Positions 6,694 to 18,462 of a DNA stretch of 64,000 nt are shown here, piece after piece (position 1 is the stretch's first letter; every line of letters starts with the position of its first letter). Origin of the DNA: Archangiaceae bacterium (lineage in GTDB: Bacteria > Myxococcota > Myxococcia > Myxococcales > Myxococcaceae). The notes under the pieces were generated by a model. It did not search any database. It worked only from the letters and a program-made list of their open reading frames with translations, and had not been told where the DNA came from. Both the position numbers and the translations under genes were made by a program. The stretch lies in NCBI GenBank assembly GCA_016714225.1, contig JADJNS010000020.1, forward strand, positions 62,001 to 126,000, given 5' to 3'.

Positions 6694-8772
6694 TCAACGG
6701 TCGAGGCGCTGGTGCGCGGCCTGGAGCGCCTTCTCGGCGTCCTTCAGCGTGCCCTCGAGCGAGCCATAGTTGTGGCCGGCGAAGTCTTCGAGCGCCTGGC
6801 GCACCACCTCGCGCTCGAGGCTGGTGAGCTGCTGCACGCCGTACCGGGTGACCAGGCCGTCGTACTCTTTCTGCAGCCGGTTCATGCGGGGCACGTACGC
6901 GTCGGCGGTGGCCTCGGGGGTCGGGGCTGTCGCTGCGGCTTGTTTCTTGGTGGGCTTGACGTGTTGCGGTTTGGGCTGCGGCCTCGTCGGGGGTGTTGGT
7001 TGGGGCGCTTCTTTGGGTGCTTCTTTCGCCCCCTCACCCCGGCCTCCTCCCGCGAGGGGAGAGGGTGAAGGTGCAGGCTCTGGAGGCGGGGGGATGACGA
7101 CCGGCGGTTCGCTCGCGCTCGGCCGCGAGAAGAAGACCGCCGAGCCTCCGCCCACCGCGAGCAGCAGCGCGAGCGCGGCGAAGACCGGCGCCTTCGAGCC
7201 TCGGCTGCCCGACCTCGCGAGCCCCGCTTCGGCGAGCGCGCGCCTCGTATCGAGCGGCGGCCTGGCCGGCACCGCGTCGGTGAGCCGCTGCGCCACCTCG
7301 AGGGCGCTCTGCGGGCGCTTCGACGGGTCCATCTCGAGGCACTGCTGCACCAGCTCGGCGAGGCGGCCGGGCACCGGCTCACCGCGCGCGGTGTCGATGA
7401 GCGGCGGCGGCGTGAACGCCTCTTCCGACAGCACGCGCCCCGAGAGCAGCTCGTAGAGCACCGCGCCCACCGAGTAGACGTCGGCGCGCGCGTCGACGAC
7501 GCGGCCCTGCGCCTGCTCGGGGCTCATGTACGCGGGCGTGCCGAGCACCGTGCCGGCCTGGGTGCGCGAGCCCTCGAGCTTCGCCACCCGCGCCACTCCG
7601 AAGTCGAGCACCTTCACGAAGTCGCGCTTGCCGTGCAGCTCGGTGACGAAGATGTTCGCCGGCTTCACGTCGCGGTGCACGATGCCGCGCTGGTGGGCGG
7701 CGTGCAGCGCTTCGCACGCCTGCGCCATCACGCTGCAGACGCGCGCCACCTCGAGCCCGCCGTGCTGCATCACTCGGTCGAGCGCGTCGCCCTTGAGCAG
7801 CTCCATCACGCAGTAGGCGTGGTCGAGCTCTTCCACGAAGTCGATCACCTCGACGATGTGGGGGTGGTTGATCTCGTTCACCACCCTCGCCTCTTGAAAG
7901 AAGCGGCGCGAAATCTCGGGGTCTTTCGCGAACTCGGCGCGCAGCACCTTCACCGCCACCTCGCGGCCCAGCTTCACGTGGCGGCCCAGGTACACCTCGC
8001 CCATGCCGCCCTCACCGAGCCGGCGCACCAGCTGGTAGCTGCCCAGCACCTCGCCGGCGCGCTGGCCGAGCGCTTCGGGAGCGGCGGCTCCCGGCGTCAC
8101 GCGGGTGTCGTGCGCCACCAGCTTGCCCAGGTCGACCGTCTCGCCGCGGCCCACCATGCGCAGCTGCTCGGCCACCAGCGCCGGCTGCGAGAGCCGGCCC
8201 TCGAGGCAGGCGCGAATGAAGTCCGACAGCTGCCGGCGCACGCCGATGAGGTCTTCCGGCGGCTCGCTGGGTGGCGACCCTTTGAGCGCCTCGAACATCA
8301 GCGCGCCCACCGCCGGCACCGGCGCCTGGGGCTGCTCGGGCGAGAAGCCGATGAGCAGGCCCTCGCCTTCGGGGCCGGTGAGCACCAGCTCGGGCGCCAG
8401 CGCCGCGCGGTGACCTTCGTCAGAGAGCCGCTGCAGCGCGTGGCACACCGGCGTCACCGCGCGCATCATCTCGGGCGCGTCGAGCGCTCCGCGCGCCATC
8501 AGCACCTCGGCCAGCGTCTTGCCCGGGTGCGGCAGGGTCACCGCCCACGCGCGCGCGCCGTCTTTGCCGCAGTCGAGCACCTTGAGCCACGGCCCGTCGG
8601 CGCGGCACGCCTCGGCCCCTTCGAGCATGCGCGCGGCGGCCTGCGGCGAGGCGTCGGAGTGGGTGAACAGCCACACCGGAGTTCCCAGTGAGTCGGCGGC
8701 AGCGGAGCACTGCAGGCCAGCCCGGCCGTACAGCGTCGACACCACCTTGAAGGGAGCAACCACCGTGGTCAT
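6694..8772 (-). CDS. Ser/Thr protein kinase with N-terminal pseudokinase-like domain
   Basis: 692 residues. The active kinase spans about 244-500: GEGGMGEV loop, Lys275 in VAVKVL, HRDVKPAN at 366, DFG at 390, GTPAYMSPEQ. A single transmembrane helix (about 529-548) and a Pro-rich then charged tail follow. Residues 1-205 have the outline of a second kinase C-lobe (CHALQRLSDEGHRAALAPELVL, then a helix like the subdomain IX-XI part) but no glycine loop, HRD or DFG; I read this as a pseudokinase. The start at 8772 (ATG) keeps the gene clear of the divergent FHA activator, which is its likely partner. The linker contains an embedded repeat (7028-7068). Confidence 0.93.
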   Translation of the reverse strand: MTTVVAPFKVVSTLYGRAGLQCSAAADSLGTPVWLFTHSDASPQAAARMLEGAEACRADGPWLKVLDCGKDGARAWAVTLPHPGKTLAEVLMARGALDAPEMMRAVTPVCHALQRLSDEGHRAALAPELVLTGPEGEGLLIGFSPEQPQAPVPAVGALMFEALKGSPPSEPPEDLIGVRRQLSDFIRACLEGRLSQPALVAEQLRMVGRGETVDLGKLVAHDTRVTPGAAAPEALGQRAGEVLGSYQLVRRLGEGGMGEVYLGRHVKLGREVAVKVLRAEFAKDPEISRRFFQEARVVNEINHPHIVEVIDFVEELDHAYCVMELLKGDALDRVMQHGGLEVARVCSVMAQACEALHAAHQRGIVHRDVKPANIFVTELHGKRDFVKVLDFGVARVAKLEGSRTQAGTVLGTPAYMSPEQAQGRVVDARADVYSVGAVLYELLSGRVLSEEAFTPPPLIDTARGEPVPGRLAELVQQCLEMDPSKRPQSALEVAQRLTDAVPARPPLDTRRALAEAGLARSGSRGSKAPVFAALALLLAVGGGSAVFFSRPSASEPPVVIPPPPEPAPSPSPLAGGGRGEGAKEAPKEAPQPTPPTRPQPKPQHVKPTKKQAAATAPTPEATADAYVPRMNRLQKEYDGLVTRYGVQQLTSLEREVVRQALEDFAGHNYGSLEGTLKDAEKALQAAHQRLDR
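7028..7068. repeat. REP-like palindromic repeat inside a coding region
   Basis: A C-rich arm (CCCCTCACCCC) and a G-rich arm (GAGGGGAGAGGG) flank CTCCCGC. This form is common as an intergenic repeat in many proteobacteria. Here it lies in frame inside the kinase linker, where the minus strand encodes a PSPLAGGGRGEG segment. Whether it has relatives elsewhere in this genome cannot be judged from the window. Confidence 0.5.
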
Positions 8773-8803
8773 TCGTGCAGCCGATGATAGTACACGCCTC
8801 ACC

Positions 8804-10130
<1,327 letters not shown>

Positions 10131-10138
<8 letters not shown>

Positions 10139-10763
10139 TCAGCCCGGCGATGACGATCTGCCGATCGTCGGGCTCGTCCCACGGGCGCGAGTCGAAGTCG
10201 CCGAAGCGCTCGCGCGCCTCGAGCCCGGCGTGGGCGAGCGCAGCCTCGATGTCGACCGCGGTGAGGGTCTGACGGCGCACCCGTCGAATCGCCTGCGCTC
10301 CCTTGCGCTCGCGCAGGTGGGCGGTGAACAGCGCGCGGCCGCCCGGCCCTTCGAGGTGGGTGCCGTCTTGCAGCCCCGCCACCTCGAACACCAGCGCGCC
10401 CTCGGGGCCCAGGTGCTGCACCACCGTGGCCAGCACCGCGTCGAGGGCGTCGGGGTCGGGCTGCAGCGCGAGCGCGTTCTTGGGGGCGATCACGGTCTTG
10501 AACTTCTGCGACAGCCGCAGCGAGCGAAGGTCGGCGTGCACCAGCTGCAGCCGTGGCTGGGGCTCTTCTTTCTTGCGCGCCGCGGCCTCGGCCATCAGGA
10601 ACTCGCTGGGCTCGACCCCGGTGACGTCGTGGCCCCGGCCGGCGAGCTCGAACCCCAGCGCGCCGTCGGCGCTGCCCAGCACCAGCACCGGGCTGCCGAA
10701 CCGCCCCACCTGGGAGGCGTAGAACGCGCTTTCGGAATCTCGACCTACCAGCGAGAGAGGCAT
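10131..10763 (-). CDS. SAM-dependent methyltransferase (class I)
   Basis: 210 residues. Motif I is VLVLGSADGALGFELAGRG with the acidic VTGVEPS strand next (about residues 27-50). LQLVHADLRSLRL supplies motif II. The C-terminal part (about 140-205) has the antiparallel strands of this fold. The family resembles small-molecule methyltransferases and the substrate cannot be told. The ATG at 10763 faces the next activator gene; an in-frame start 36 codons upstream overlaps that gene and is less likely. Its 3' end overlaps the preceding activator gene by 8 bases on the opposite strand. Confidence 0.85.
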
Positions 10764-10803
10764 GACGGTGCGGGCAAAGCACCCTACAATCGGTTGCACC
10801 CCG

Positions 10804-12177
<1,374 letters not shown>

Positions 12178-12220
12178 GGCGAGCTCGAACTTCGCGGCGA
12201 GGTCGGGCGCCGCCAACAGC

Positions 12221-12246
12221 CGTCCACGTCCACGTCCACGTCCACG
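12221..12246 (+). repeat. Hexanucleotide tandem repeat
   Basis: Four head-to-tail copies of CGTCCA plus a partial fifth, between the convergent ends of the activator gene and the helical-repeat gene. A simple-sequence tract that could vary in length by slippage. It lies outside both reading frames. Confidence 0.85.
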
Positions 12247-12301
12247 ACGGGAAGGGGTCAGTCTTCTCGATTGCCTCGAGCTCGCCTCTCGACCGCTCTG
12301 C

Positions 12302-15300
12302 CTAACCGCCGAGTCTTCGCCCGCGGAGGTTGAGGTAGCGCTCGCTGGCGGCGAAGCGCACCACTTCGAGCAGCTCGCTCTCGAGCGCCTTCTTGGCGCG
12401 CAGCGCGGCGAGCGCCGGGGCGATGCCGCCGCACACCACCAGCCCCGCGCGGTTGGCCGAGTGGCGGGCGCCCTCTTGCAGCTTCTGCACCTCGAGGCGG
12501 CGGCCGTTGCGGTCGTAGAGCTGCTTGAGCCGCTCGAGCAGCCGGGGCGAGATGGCGTCGCGCACCAGCTTGGCATCGACCCCGGTGGTGCGGCCGAGCA
12601 GCGCCTGGCCCAGCACCTCGAGCCCGTGGGCGAGCTGCTCTTTGCGCAGCGAGCGCAGCGCCAGCAGGTCGGGGTTCTGGGTGAACAGCGCGCGGCCGGC
12701 GAAGAAGCGCAGCTCGGCGTCGGGCAGCGCCTTCTTCACCGCGAAGCGACCCACCAGCAGCTTGGGCTCGGTGGTGTGGATGAGTGAGAACGGGGGCCCG
12801 TTGTCCTGGCTCAGGTACACGTCGGGCGCCCGCAGCCCCAAGATGCGCACCGCCGAGAGCAGCGCGTCGGCTGCCCCCTTGGCGCCCTTGCCCGAGTCGA
12901 GCCGCAGCTCTTCGCGCTGCACCGCGCGCGCCGGGTAGAGGCGGCACAGCGCAGCGCCGGCCATGCCGAGCAGCTCTCCGGCCTCGCCGCGCAGCGTGGG
13001 GTGCTTCAAGCCGGCACGGTCGGTGGCCGAGAGAATCAGGCGCGGCGCGCGGGGCGCGGCGTTGGGGTCACCCTCGAGCGCGAGGGCGATCTCGCGCATC
13101 AAGCCCGAGCGGGTCGGGTCGCCGGCGTTGTCGAAGTGCTCGGCGAGCAGGTTGTACCCGTCGGAGTTGAGCGGCTGGGCGCGCACCCGCTCGAAGATCG
13201 CCTTGCGCTCGGCGCTCAGCATCTTGTTGGGGGCGATGACGAACGAGGCCGGCACCGAGACCTCGGGGTCACCCAGCTCGAGCTTGAGCTCGGCGGTCTT
13301 GCGCGGCGGAGACGGCCGCGGCTCGCTGCGGGCCGGCAGCAGCAGCTCGCCGATGGGCGCCGGCCACTCGGCCGACGGCATCTCGATGTCGCTGGTGCCG
13401 ACCTCGACCACGTCGTCGTGGCCGCTCATCGCCTCTTCCAGCGACACCTCGTCGTTGGTCTCGGCATCTTGCGGCCGAACCGGCGGCACCGGCCGAGGTG
13501 GAGGGGGCGGGGCCGCAGGCAGCAGAGGGGCACGCGCCGGCCGCGGCGGAAGCTCAGGCAGCGGCCGGGGCGCGCGCCGCACCTCGGGCTCAGGGCGGGC
13601 TCCCAGCGCGGCGGCCATCACCTCGAACGGGTTGGGCGGGCGCGATGGCTTGACCCGCGCCGGAGGAGGCGGCGGCACGTTGAGCCGCCCGCCCAGGGGC
13701 CCCTCGGGCATCTCGTCGCGCAGCTCGCGCCCCAGCTTGTCGGCGCGCGACTCGTACGCCTCGGCCTTCACGTGGTCGCCCACCTTGTCGCGCACCACCC
13801 GCGAGAGCCTGAGCCACAGCCGCATGCGCTCGAGGCCGCTCTCGGTCGAGGTGGCGGCGTGCTCCAGCGCCCACACCCCTTCCGAGCTCATGCCCAGCGC
13901 GAGGAAGCGGTCGCCCAGCGCCAGCCAGGCCTCACGGTTGCCCGGCTCGAAGCGCACCGCACCCTTGAGCGCTTCGAGGGCCTCGTCTTTTCGGCCGGCG
14001 CGCTCGAGCAGCATGACCAGCTCGAGGTGGGCGCGGCGGGCGCGGGTGCCGCGCGGCTCGCGCTTGAGCTGCGCCTTGAGCACGCTCTCGAGCTGCACCT
14101 CGTCGCCGGCGGTGCGGCACAGCTCGGCCAGGCGCACCAGCGCCTCTTCGTCGTCGGGCAGCTCGGCGAGCAGCTCGGCCCAGGCCTCGCGCGCCAGGCG
14201 GGTGTCCCTCAGCGGCTGGTCGGCGAGCCGCGCCAGCCGGCGGTACAGCTCGGCGCGCCCGGGCTTGCGACGCGGCAGGGCCTTCAAGGTGGCGGCGAAG
14301 ACCAGCACCGGCTCGCGGCGGCCCTCGGGGGCGAGCAGCTCGGCGAGGCCGGCGGCGGCGGCGGCGTGCTGCGGCTGCAGCTGCAGCGCCTCGGTGAAGT
14401 CTCGGCGCGCCTCCTCGAGCTCGCGGCGGGCCAGCGCGTCGTCGGCGCGCATCACCAGCGCATCGGCGCGCAGCTTGGGGTCGGTGGTGCGCTGCACGCT
14501 CTCGTCGAGCGCGGCGCGCACCCCTTGAGAGTCCTTCTGCAGGTTGAGCAGGCGCACCTGCTCGGCGACCGCCCGCCCGTCGCCCAACCCCACCATCTCG
14601 GCGTAGACGCGGGCGGCGCCCACGGCGTCGTGCAGCTCCGACTCGAGCAGCTCGGCGAGCTTCTCGAGCTCTTCGACCTTGGCCTGGCGGCCGGTCGCGG
14701 CGGCGGCGTTCTGCCGGTAGAGCTGGGCCAGCTCGCGCCACGCTCCGCGCGCCACGTAGTGCGCCTCGAGCTTCTTGAGCGCCACCGGCTCGGGCGCCTC
14801 TTGCACCGCGGCCGCGAGAATCGCCGCCACCTCGGGACGGGCCTGGCTCTTCACCGCCGCGGCGACCTGCATCAGCTCGAGCTGCGTCGACCGTCTTCGC
14901 TCGGAGCGCGGGTGCTCGCGCGGCACCGGCTTGAGCCCCAGCTCGTGCACCAGCGCCTGCACCCGGTCGCCGCGCCCCACCGCGTCGCCGGCGTCGAGCG
15001 AGAGGTCGATCGCCTCGTCGATCACATTCTTGGGAGCCTGCGACTGGTGCAGCGCGCGCAGCCACAGCAGCCGCAGCAGAAAGGCGCTCTCGAGGTCCTC
15101 GGCCTGGGCCGCGTACTGCGCCGCCTGCCCGTAGCGCAGCGCCGCGCGAGAGGGGTCGTTCAGCCGCTCACCCCACAGCCGGGCCCGGCGCAGCGCGGTG
15201 CGCGACGCCGAGCGCAGCTTGCCGCGGCGGTGGTTCTCGCGGGTCTCGCGCTCGAGCGACGCGTCGAGCTCGTCCCACCGCTCTTCGCGCTCGAGCAGCG

Positions 15301-15757
15301 CGTTGAGCACGAAGCGCGCGCGGCGGTCGTACGGCGCCTCGGCGAGCAGCACGACCAGCCGCTCGCGCGCTGCCTCGAGGTCGTCGGTGCGCCGGTGCAG
15401 CCGCGCCAGCGCGCGCAAGATGCCAGAGCGCTCTTCTTCTTCGGCGTCGGTCACCGCGTCCGAGATGATGGTCACCGCGGCCGAGGTGGTGTTGGCGAGC
15501 AGCGCCACCCGCGCCAGCGAGGCGGCCAGGCGCGCGGTGAGGGGTGTCGCGCGTGCGGCGCGCACCAGCTCTGAGAAGGCGCGCGCGGCCGAGCCTTCGC
15601 GCAGCAGCCGCGCAGCGATCGCCAGGTGCATGCCGATGACGAGGTGCGCCTCGTCGGGCACCCCGCTCTCGGGCACCTGAATCACCGACTCGGTCTCGCC
15701 GCGTGGGTCGACCTGGGCCGGGAGCTCGGTCTCGGTTTCGTGGCGCTCGCCCGGCAT
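12302..15757 (-). CDS. Large helical-repeat (TPR-like) protein
   Basis: 1151 residues, cytoplasmic by composition, with no signal or membrane segment. About residues 40-680 are nearly all amphipathic helices in TPR-like pairs (for example AELYRRLARLADQ and AWLALGDRFLALG). A Pro-rich linker spans about 690-800. The C-terminal 300 residues form a second helical block (AERKAIFERVRAQPLNSDGYNLLAEHFDNAG). Proteins of this build are frequent in myxobacterial genomes; their function is not known to me. It is probably a scaffold. The ATG at 15757 is the first good start, and no partner is encoded alongside on the same strand. Confidence 0.85.
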   Translation of the reverse strand: MPGERHETETELPAQVDPRGETESVIQVPESGVPDEAHLVIGMHLAIAARLLREGSAARAFSELVRAARATPLTARLAASLARVALLANTTSAAVTIISDAVTDAEEEERSGILRALARLHRRTDDLEAARERLVVLLAEAPYDRRARFVLNALLEREERWDELDASLERETRENHRRGKLRSASRTALRRARLWGERLNDPSRAALRYGQAAQYAAQAEDLESAFLLRLLWLRALHQSQAPKNVIDEAIDLSLDAGDAVGRGDRVQALVHELGLKPVPREHPRSERRRSTQLELMQVAAAVKSQARPEVAAILAAAVQEAPEPVALKKLEAHYVARGAWRELAQLYRQNAAAATGRQAKVEELEKLAELLESELHDAVGAARVYAEMVGLGDGRAVAEQVRLLNLQKDSQGVRAALDESVQRTTDPKLRADALVMRADDALARRELEEARRDFTEALQLQPQHAAAAAGLAELLAPEGRREPVLVFAATLKALPRRKPGRAELYRRLARLADQPLRDTRLAREAWAELLAELPDDEEALVRLAELCRTAGDEVQLESVLKAQLKREPRGTRARRAHLELVMLLERAGRKDEALEALKGAVRFEPGNREAWLALGDRFLALGMSSEGVWALEHAATSTESGLERMRLWLRLSRVVRDKVGDHVKAEAYESRADKLGRELRDEMPEGPLGGRLNVPPPPPARVKPSRPPNPFEVMAAALGARPEPEVRRAPRPLPELPPRPARAPLLPAAPPPPPRPVPPVRPQDAETNDEVSLEEAMSGHDDVVEVGTSDIEMPSAEWPAPIGELLLPARSEPRPSPPRKTAELKLELGDPEVSVPASFVIAPNKMLSAERKAIFERVRAQPLNSDGYNLLAEHFDNAGDPTRSGLMREIALALEGDPNAAPRAPRLILSATDRAGLKHPTLRGEAGELLGMAGAALCRLYPARAVQREELRLDSGKGAKGAADALLSAVRILGLRAPDVYLSQDNGPPFSLIHTTEPKLLVGRFAVKKALPDAELRFFAGRALFTQNPDLLALRSLRKEQLAHGLEVLGQALLGRTTGVDAKLVRDAISPRLLERLKQLYDRNGRRLEVQKLQEGARHSANRAGLVVCGGIAPALAALRAKKALESELLEVVRFAASERYLNLRGRRLGG

Positions 15758-15837
15758 GAAGGCGCCAGTTTACGCCCGGCCCTTTCTCTACGGAGGACGA
15801 TCGCGCGCGGTGTCTCAGCGCTGGCGCTAGGGGGGGC

Positions 15838-16827
15838 GTGTCGAGCCCGCTCATCTCGGTGCTGCTGCCGGCGCGCGACGCCGAGGCCACGGTGGCGGCA
15901 GCGGCGCGCTGCATCTTGGGTCAGACGCTCGGCGACCTCGAGCTCGTCGCGGTCGACGACGGCTCGGTCGACGGCACCGGCGCGGTGCTGCGGTCGCTCG
16001 ATGATCCGCGGGTGCGGGTGCTCGACGGAGGGGGCCGGGGGCTGGTGCACGCGCTCAACCTCGGCCTGACCGCGGCGCGGGGCTCGCTCATCGCCCGAAT
16101 GGACGCCGACGACGAGTGCGACCCGAGGCGGCTCGAGCTGAGCCTGAAGGCGCTGACGCCAGAGCTCTCGGGGGTGGGCACCGCGGTCGAGATCTTCCGC
16201 GACGACCAGCCGGTCAGCCCCAACCTCTCGGCGTACGGGGCGTGGCTCAGCTCGCTCACCACGCCCGAGCGGCTGTTTCGCGATCGCTTCGTCGAGAGCC
16301 CGCTGTGCCACGGCAGCGTGCTGCTGCGCCGCGAGGCGCTCGAGCGCGTGAAAGGCTGGTCGGACGGCGACTTTCCCGAAGACTGGGACCTCTGGCTCAA
16401 GCTGCTCGAGTCGGGGCATCTGTTGAGCTGCGTGCCACAGGTGCTCTACCGCTGGAGAGACCACGCGCGGCGGCTCACCCGCACCGACGCGCGCTACGCC
16501 TTCTCGCGGCACGCGGCGCTCAAGGCCCGATACCTGGCCGCGAAGCACCGGCGGCTCACGCTCGCCGGCGCCGGCCGCACCGGGCTCGAGCTGTCGCGGC
16601 TGCTGCGCCAGCGGGGCGTAGAGGTCGACCGCTTCATCGACGTGAACCCCAGGAAGATCGGCCAGCGCCTCGAGGGCGTGCCGGTGGTGGCTCCCGACGA
16701 GGTCGGCGCGCCGAACGGGGTGCACCTGGTGGCGGCCGCCGGCTCGAAGGGGGCGCGCGAAGAGATTCGGCGGCACCTGGCGGCGCGCGGGTGGGTCGAG
16801 GGCGAGCACTTCACCTGCGCGGCGTAG
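15838..16827 (+). CDS. Family 2 glycosyltransferase fused to a Rossmann-like domain
   Basis: 329 residues from a GTG start. The GT-A domain covers about 1-235: SPLISVLLPARDAE, the VDDGS nucleotide-binding aspartates near 40, and MDADDE as the metal-binding DXD motif near 88. About 240-325 look like a small Rossmann fold (LTLAGAGRTGLELSRLL, then DVNPRKIGQRLEGVPVV), similar to the N-terminal domain of PglD-type sugar acyltransferases but without their hexapeptide helix. The domain may bind a nucleotide or recognise the acceptor. It overlaps nothing and is divergent from the helical-repeat gene. The donor sugar is unknown. Confidence 0.88.
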   Translation: MSSPLISVLLPARDAEATVAAAARCILGQTLGDLELVAVDDGSVDGTGAVLRSLDDPRVRVLDGGGRGLVHALNLGLTAARGSLIARMDADDECDPRRLELSLKALTPELSGVGTAVEIFRDDQPVSPNLSAYGAWLSSLTTPERLFRDRFVESPLCHGSVLLRREALERVKGWSDGDFPEDWDLWLKLLESGHLLSCVPQVLYRWRDHARRLTRTDARYAFSRHAALKARYLAAKHRRLTLAGAGRTGLELSRLLRQRGVEVDRFIDVNPRKIGQRLEGVPVVAPDEVGAPNGVHLVAAAGSKGAREEIRRHLAARGWVEGEHFTCAA

Positions 16828-16844
16828 GTGTAGAACCCAAGGCG

Positions 16845-17375
16845 ATGAAGGCACCCTTCGAGCTTCAGACGCCGCGTTTGCTGCTGCGCCAGCTGCGCGA
16901 GAGCGACCTCGACGCGCACACCGAGATGATGGGCGACCCCGAGGTGGTGCGCTTTCTGGGCGACGGCAAGCCGCTCGACCGCGCCCAGTCGTGGCGCACG
17001 CTCGCCGGCATCTTGGGGCACTGGCAGCTGCGCGGGTACGGGTTCTGGGCGCTGGAAGAGAAGGGCACCGGCGCGTTCGTGGGTCGCGCGGGGCTGTGGA
17101 GGCCCGAGGGTTGGCCGATGCTCGAGGTCGGGTGGACGCTGGCGAGGGCGCACTGGGGCAAGGGCTACGCGACCGAGGCCGGCCGGGCCGCGCTCGAGGT
17201 GGCGTTCGAGGCGGGCGCGACCGAGGTGTGCAGCTTGATCATGCCCGACAACGTGCGCTCGATTCGGGTGGCCGTGGGCCTCGGCGAGACCCTGCTCGGC
17301 CCGGTGCGGGTGACCACCTTCGACTGCCTGATGTACTCGACGAAGCGGCTGCCAAACGCGACGCGTGCGGAGTGA
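16845..17375 (+). CDS. GNAT acetyltransferase (RimJ/RimL-like)
   Basis: 176 residues. It opens with LQTPRLLLRQLRESD, the standard start of the RimJ-like group. The acetyl-CoA pyrophosphate loop is RAHWGKGYATEAGRAA (about residues 100-115). The C-terminus keeps the PDNVRSIRVAVGLGE segment. The substrate could be a protein N-terminus or a small amine. The ATG at 16845 is 17 bases after the glycosyltransferase stop, so both are probably on one transcript. A copy of the dispersed element lies just downstream. Confidence 0.9.
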   Translation: MKAPFELQTPRLLLRQLRESDLDAHTEMMGDPEVVRFLGDGKPLDRAQSWRTLAGILGHWQLRGYGFWALEEKGTGAFVGRAGLWRPEGWPMLEVGWTLARAHWGKGYATEAGRAALEVAFEAGATEVCSLIMPDNVRSIRVAVGLGETLLGPVRVTTFDCLMYSTKRLPNATRAE

Positions 17376-17377
17376 GC

Positions 17378-17545
17378 CACGTCGAACCCTGCTGTCGCTC
17401 GCCGAAGGCTGAGCAGCACATGCTCCATCGTATTGCTGCGCGAGGCTCTGCTGCTTGAAGCTTGGAGTATGCGGCGCCTCGCGTTCGAGCTCGACGGCAC
17501 CCATTCGACTTCGGCCTGAAGGCCTCCGCTCAGGGTGCGCGGTCA
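17378..17545 (+). repeat. Dispersed intergenic element, copy 2 (nearly full length)
   Basis: Shares with copy 1 the block GTCGCTCGCCGAAGGCTGA, then GCTCCATCGTATTGCTGCGC, TGCTGCTTGAAGC and the end CTCCGCTCAGGGTGCGCGG, in the same order and at similar spacing. It lacks the left-hand GGTCAGGGTGAG of copy 1. It lies between the convergent acetyltransferase and pseudouridine-synthase genes. Confidence 0.85.
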
Positions 17546-17553
17546 CGCCTCGA

Positions 17554-18390
17554 TCACGCCTCGAAGAACGCGCGCAGATCTTCCGGCACCGGCGCTTCGA
17601 GGGTGAGCTCGCCCAGCTGCAGCACCTGCGCGTGGAGCAGGCAGCGCGGCCCCTCGACGCCGCCGTAGAGGCGGTCGCCGGCGATGGGCGCGCCGAGCGC
17701 CGTGAGGTGGGCGCGCAGCTGGTGGGTTCGCCCGGTGGCCGGGAAGAGCGTGACCAGGCCCTTCTCTCCGCGCCGCTCCCTCACCTCGAAGCAGGTCGAG
17801 GCGCTCAGCCCGTTGGCCTGCTTGCTCGCCCGCCATCGGCCCGGCCGCGACGGGTCTTTCGAGAGCGGCAGGTCGATGGTGCCGCCGTCGGGCAGCGGGG
17901 CGGTCACCACCGCCAGGTACTGCTTCTTCGCCTGCCCCTCGCGGAACAGGCGGGCCAGCTCGCTGGTCGCGGCGCGGCTCTTTCCGAACACGGTGACTCC
18001 CGAGGTCTCGCGGTCGAGCCGGTGTACCAGCCCGGCCTCGCGGCCCAGGTGCGCCGACACCTGCTCGAGCAGGTTGTCTCCTCCCGAAGGGCCCGGCTGG
18101 GCCAGCACGCCGGGGGGCTTGTCGACGGCGATCAGCCGCGGGTCTTCGTACAGCACCCTCAAGCCGACCGGCGCCGCCGTCGGAGAGGCCACCCTCCCCG
18201 CCTCTTCGAGCACCGCAATCAGCTGGGCGCCCGCGGGAACCTGGCGCTTGGGGTCGCGGCACCGCTTGCCGTCGACGTACACCGCGCCGGCTTCGGTGAG
18301 CTCGTGCGCGCGCGCGTCGTCTATTTGTAACGCCCGAGTCAACTCGGCGCCGACAGAACCGCCTTCGGCTGTGAAGGTGCGACGCTTCAT
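17554..18390 (-). CDS. RluA-family RNA pseudouridine synthase
   Basis: 278 residues. The catalytic motif HRLDRETSG (about residues 127-135) holds the nucleophilic aspartate. The N-terminal S4-like RNA-binding part ends near residue 60, and VLYEDPRLIAVDKPPGVLAQP opens the catalytic domain. FPATGRTHQLRAHL is the conserved substrate loop. It converts uridine to pseudouridine in rRNA or tRNA; the site cannot be told. The start at 18390 (ATG) drops five residues from the longest reading. A second RluA-family gene lies at 41962. Confidence 0.93.
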   Translation of the reverse strand: MKRRTFTAEGGSVGAELTRALQIDDARAHELTEAGAVYVDGKRCRDPKRQVPAGAQLIAVLEEAGRVASPTAAPVGLRVLYEDPRLIAVDKPPGVLAQPGPSGGDNLLEQVSAHLGREAGLVHRLDRETSGVTVFGKSRAATSELARLFREGQAKKQYLAVVTAPLPDGGTIDLPLSKDPSRPGRWRASKQANGLSASTCFEVRERRGEKGLVTLFPATGRTHQLRAHLTALGAPIAGDRLYGGVEGPRCLLHAQVLQLGELTLEAPVPEDLRAFFEA

Positions 18391-18462
18391 TGAAGTCCAC
18401 TCCACTGTAGGCAGATTGGGTGTTGACGGGCGCGCGAGCTTGCGCGCTCATAGAGGTGGAGC

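Noticed and set aside
13001..15574. 857-codon plus-strand frame opposite the helical-repeat gene
   Set aside because: An antisense shadow; the minus strand has continuous TPR-like helices and a good start.
12302..15757. Frameshift suspected in the helical-repeat gene
   Set aside because: The frame is open over 1151 codons with uniform codon use. The Pro-rich linker only looked like a shift.
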